8,292 nt of DNA from Verrucomicrobiota bacterium. GTDB taxonomy: Bacteria > Verrucomicrobiota > Verrucomicrobiia > Limisphaerales > UBA11320. The translations under genes were made by a program, and so were the position numbers. Location: the NCBI GenBank assembly GCA_016871475.1, contig VHDG01000140.1:1-8292 (forward strand), in the 5' to 3' direction. Positions 7,207 through 8,292 of this stretch are shown piece by piece. The notes beneath the pieces are model-generated. The model saw only the letters and a program-made list of their open reading frames with translations. It was not told the DNA's origin and made no database searches. How positions within the stretch are numbered: position 1 is the stretch's first letter; each line of letters opens with the position of its first letter.

Positions 7207-8214
7207 GTGGCCGTCGAGGTGGAACGGAATCGTGCGGTGGTGGTTGCGGAACAGAAAGCGGTCACGCAGCAGGAGGAGGAGAAGCGGAACATTGAGGCTC
7301 GAATGACCGCGGAACGCGTCCGGGAGGTCGCTCTCATCGAAGCCGAGATGAACGCGAAACGGGATCAGGTGCAGAAGGTCGTGGCCTCCGAAGCCCAGAA
7401 GGAAGCCGATCGCAACCTGGCTGAAGCGGAGAAGATCAAACTGGTGGCCAATGCCGACGCAGTTAGGGAGACCGCTTCGAGAGAGGCGGAGAGGCTTCAA
7501 ATTCTTTCAGAAGCCGAAGCCAAGGCAGCAGAGAAGCGCCGGCTGGCCATGGAGCAGGAGGCTGAAGGGCTTGCAGCTCGTGAGGCGGCGAAGGGTATCG
7601 CCGAGGCACGGGTGATTACTGCGCGAGCAGCCGCCAAGAAAGCGGATGCCGCTGCGGAGAGGGAGTTGGGTCTGGCGCAGGCTGAGGTGATCAGTGCACG
7701 AGGTGCCGCAGAAGCAGCGGCTGGGGAACGCGAGCTCGTGGCTCAGGCGCAGGGCACACGGGAGAAGGAGATGGCGGCCGCTGCCGGGATCGAAGCCCGG
7801 GGTTCCGCAGAGGCGAAGGCGATCGAGCAGAAGGCTGCTGCCCGAGCCGAGGAACCCGGTCGATCAAGCGCCGAGACCCAGCCATCCCCGCTGCAGGGGC
7901 TTAGGGAGGATCTGATTCAATCCTTGCGACATCTCGAAGCAAGTTCCATGGGAGTGCGCGTGGAGCATCTGAGTCGCGAGATGAAGCATCTCTATTCCGT
8001 GCTCAACCAGCTCGAGGAAGCTGTGTCCCAGCAGCGCGATCACATGAAGGCCTCCCACGAGTTGCTGTCGTCCCGCGCACGGCAGGGCGACGTCGAGTTC
8101 GAGCTCACCCAGGAGATGCTTTCCAACGAACAAGTGTTCCTGGACAAGATTGGTCAGGTGATCGCGGATGCTCAAGGCACGGCACCATCATCCACTCCAC
8201 CTCCAACTACCTGA
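7207..8214 (+). CDS. Flotillin C-terminal fragment (second half of coiled coil and helical tail)
   Basis: This frame continues directly past the TAG: residues TKLAEVAVEVERN follow it without a gap. GTG at 7207 is the first possible start and would give 335 residues, but no Shine-Dalgarno lies at a useful distance, so independent translation is doubtful. The product would be soluble, without membrane anchor or SPFH domain. Up to about residue 555 of the joined protein it is Ala/Glu/Lys-rich coiled coil (AAAKKADAAAEREL, AEVISARGAAEAAAGEREL). After a Pro/Ser break it turns into amphipathic helices (LREDLIQSLRHLEASS onward) and ends TAPSSTPPPTT. Confidence 0.5.
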   Translation: MAVEVERNRAVVVAEQKAVTQQEEEKRNIEARMTAERVREVALIEAEMNAKRDQVQKVVASEAQKEADRNLAEAEKIKLVANADAVRETASREAERLQILSEAEAKAAEKRRLAMEQEAEGLAAREAAKGIAEARVITARAAAKKADAAAERELGLAQAEVISARGAAEAAAGERELVAQAQGTREKEMAAAAGIEARGSAEAKAIEQKAAARAEEPGRSSAETQPSPLQGLREDLIQSLRHLEASSMGVRVEHLSREMKHLYSVLNQLEEAVSQQRDHMKASHELLSSRARQGDVEFELTQEMLSNEQVFLDKIGQVIADAQGTAPSSTPPPTT

Positions 8215-8235
8215 CGGTCCATGAAAGAATAGCTC

Positions 8236-8292
8236 ATGAAAAAATTCATCCAACGTGTCCAGGATCTCTCCCAAAAGGCTTCGCAGTTCCAG
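8236..8292 (+). CDS. N-terminus of an unidentified protein, continuing beyond the window
   Basis: Only 19 codons are present: MKKFIQRVQDLSQKASQFQ, an amphipathic helical start with Gln and basic residues and no signal peptide. The ATG comes 21 nt after the flotillin stop on the same strand, so the two probably belong to one transcript and the product may work with the flotillin. A four-codon decoy (ATG AAA GAA TAG, 8221-8232) lies just before it; no strong Shine-Dalgarno is present. Too little remains to name the family. Confidence 0.6.
   Translation, partial: MKKFIQRVQDLSQKASQFQ

Larger units (their letters stand above)
6191..8214 (+). pseudogene. Flotillin-like SPFH/Band 7 protein gene, broken by a frameshift and an in-frame TAG
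   Basis: Joined across its two lesions, this gene encodes about 674 residues of a bacterial flotillin (FloT/YqiK type), a membrane-anchored scaffold that oligomerises in membrane microdomains. Order: N-terminal membrane segment (about 3-24), SPFH domain (about 25-205), Ala/Glu/Lys-rich coiled coil (about 205-555), Pro/Ser linker (about 553-570), helical C-terminus and a Pro/Thr tail (663-674). Lesion 1 is a lost base between 6436 and 6437: inserting one A gives ATC and restores KDNIRADIAVAFYIRV, a conserved SPFH signature. Lesion 2 is TAG at 7189-7191 (codon 334), one C-to-T change from CAG, with the same frame open for 340 further codons. The sequence is otherwise well kept, implying recent decay or assembly errors. 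A weak AGGGA (6175-6179) precedes the ATG. Type, length and frame support flotillin strongly; functional status is open. Confidence 0.8.

Noticed and set aside
6532..7500. 322-codon minus-strand open frame opposite the flotillin
   Set aside because: It is dominated by Leu, Phe, His and Arg, the expected reverse reading of Glu/Lys/Ala coiled-coil codons. It also spans the TAG lesion, showing only that the antisense frame is open by composition.
8221..8232. Tiny open frame ATG AAA GAA TAG after the flotillin
   Set aside because: It codes for only three residues and lies just before a better start at 8236; it is likely incidental.
1..8292. CRISPR array, tRNA or rRNA gene, insertion sequence or toxin-antitoxin pair
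   Set aside because: No regularly spaced repeats, tRNA-like folds, transposase motifs or paired small genes were seen on reading both strands.

Overview
The window looks like part of a GC-rich genome from the PVC group (Planctomycetes or Verrucomicrobia). The case rests on a minus-strand set of DUF1501, DUF1549/DUF1553 cytochrome-like (PSD1-type) and cytochrome c-WD40 genes, a combination greatly expanded in those phyla. The sequence alone does not separate the two phyla. Shine-Dalgarno signals are weak or absent at almost every start.

Layout. Positions 4940 down to 1 (minus strand) hold a compact three-gene operon. It begins with a Tat-exported DUF1501 protein (4940-3564). The large DUF1549/DUF1553 protein follows (3564-961) and overlaps it by one base (TGATG). 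After an 11-nt gap comes a cytochrome c-WD40 protein (949 to beyond position 1, incomplete). A 170-nt divergent spacer (4941-5110) carries an 8-bp inverted repeat and a weak candidate promoter. On the plus strand, 5111-6001 encodes a Tat-signal, hydroxypyruvate-isomerase-like TIM-barrel protein, followed by a likely intrinsic terminator.

From 6191 to 8214 lies a large bacterial flotillin (SPFH) gene in a disrupted state. A one-base deletion at 6436/6437 breaks the frame inside the conserved SPFH motif, and an in-frame TAG at 7189-7191 breaks it again. Correcting both gives one continuous protein of about 674 residues with a membrane anchor, an SPFH domain, a long Ala/Glu/Lys-rich coiled coil and a non-classical helical C-terminus. 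A further gene starts at 8236 and runs off the window.

How the genes work together. The minus-strand trio is probably an envelope or periplasmic module with haem-binding and beta-propeller parts. Its substrate is unknown. The divergent isomerase-like protein is also predicted to be exported and may share regulation with it. The flotillin and the following gene form a separate membrane-scaffold locus that may no longer be functional. I see no CRISPR array, RNA gene, insertion sequence or clear novel defence system. The points most worth checking are the double lesion in the flotillin and its unusual C-terminus.
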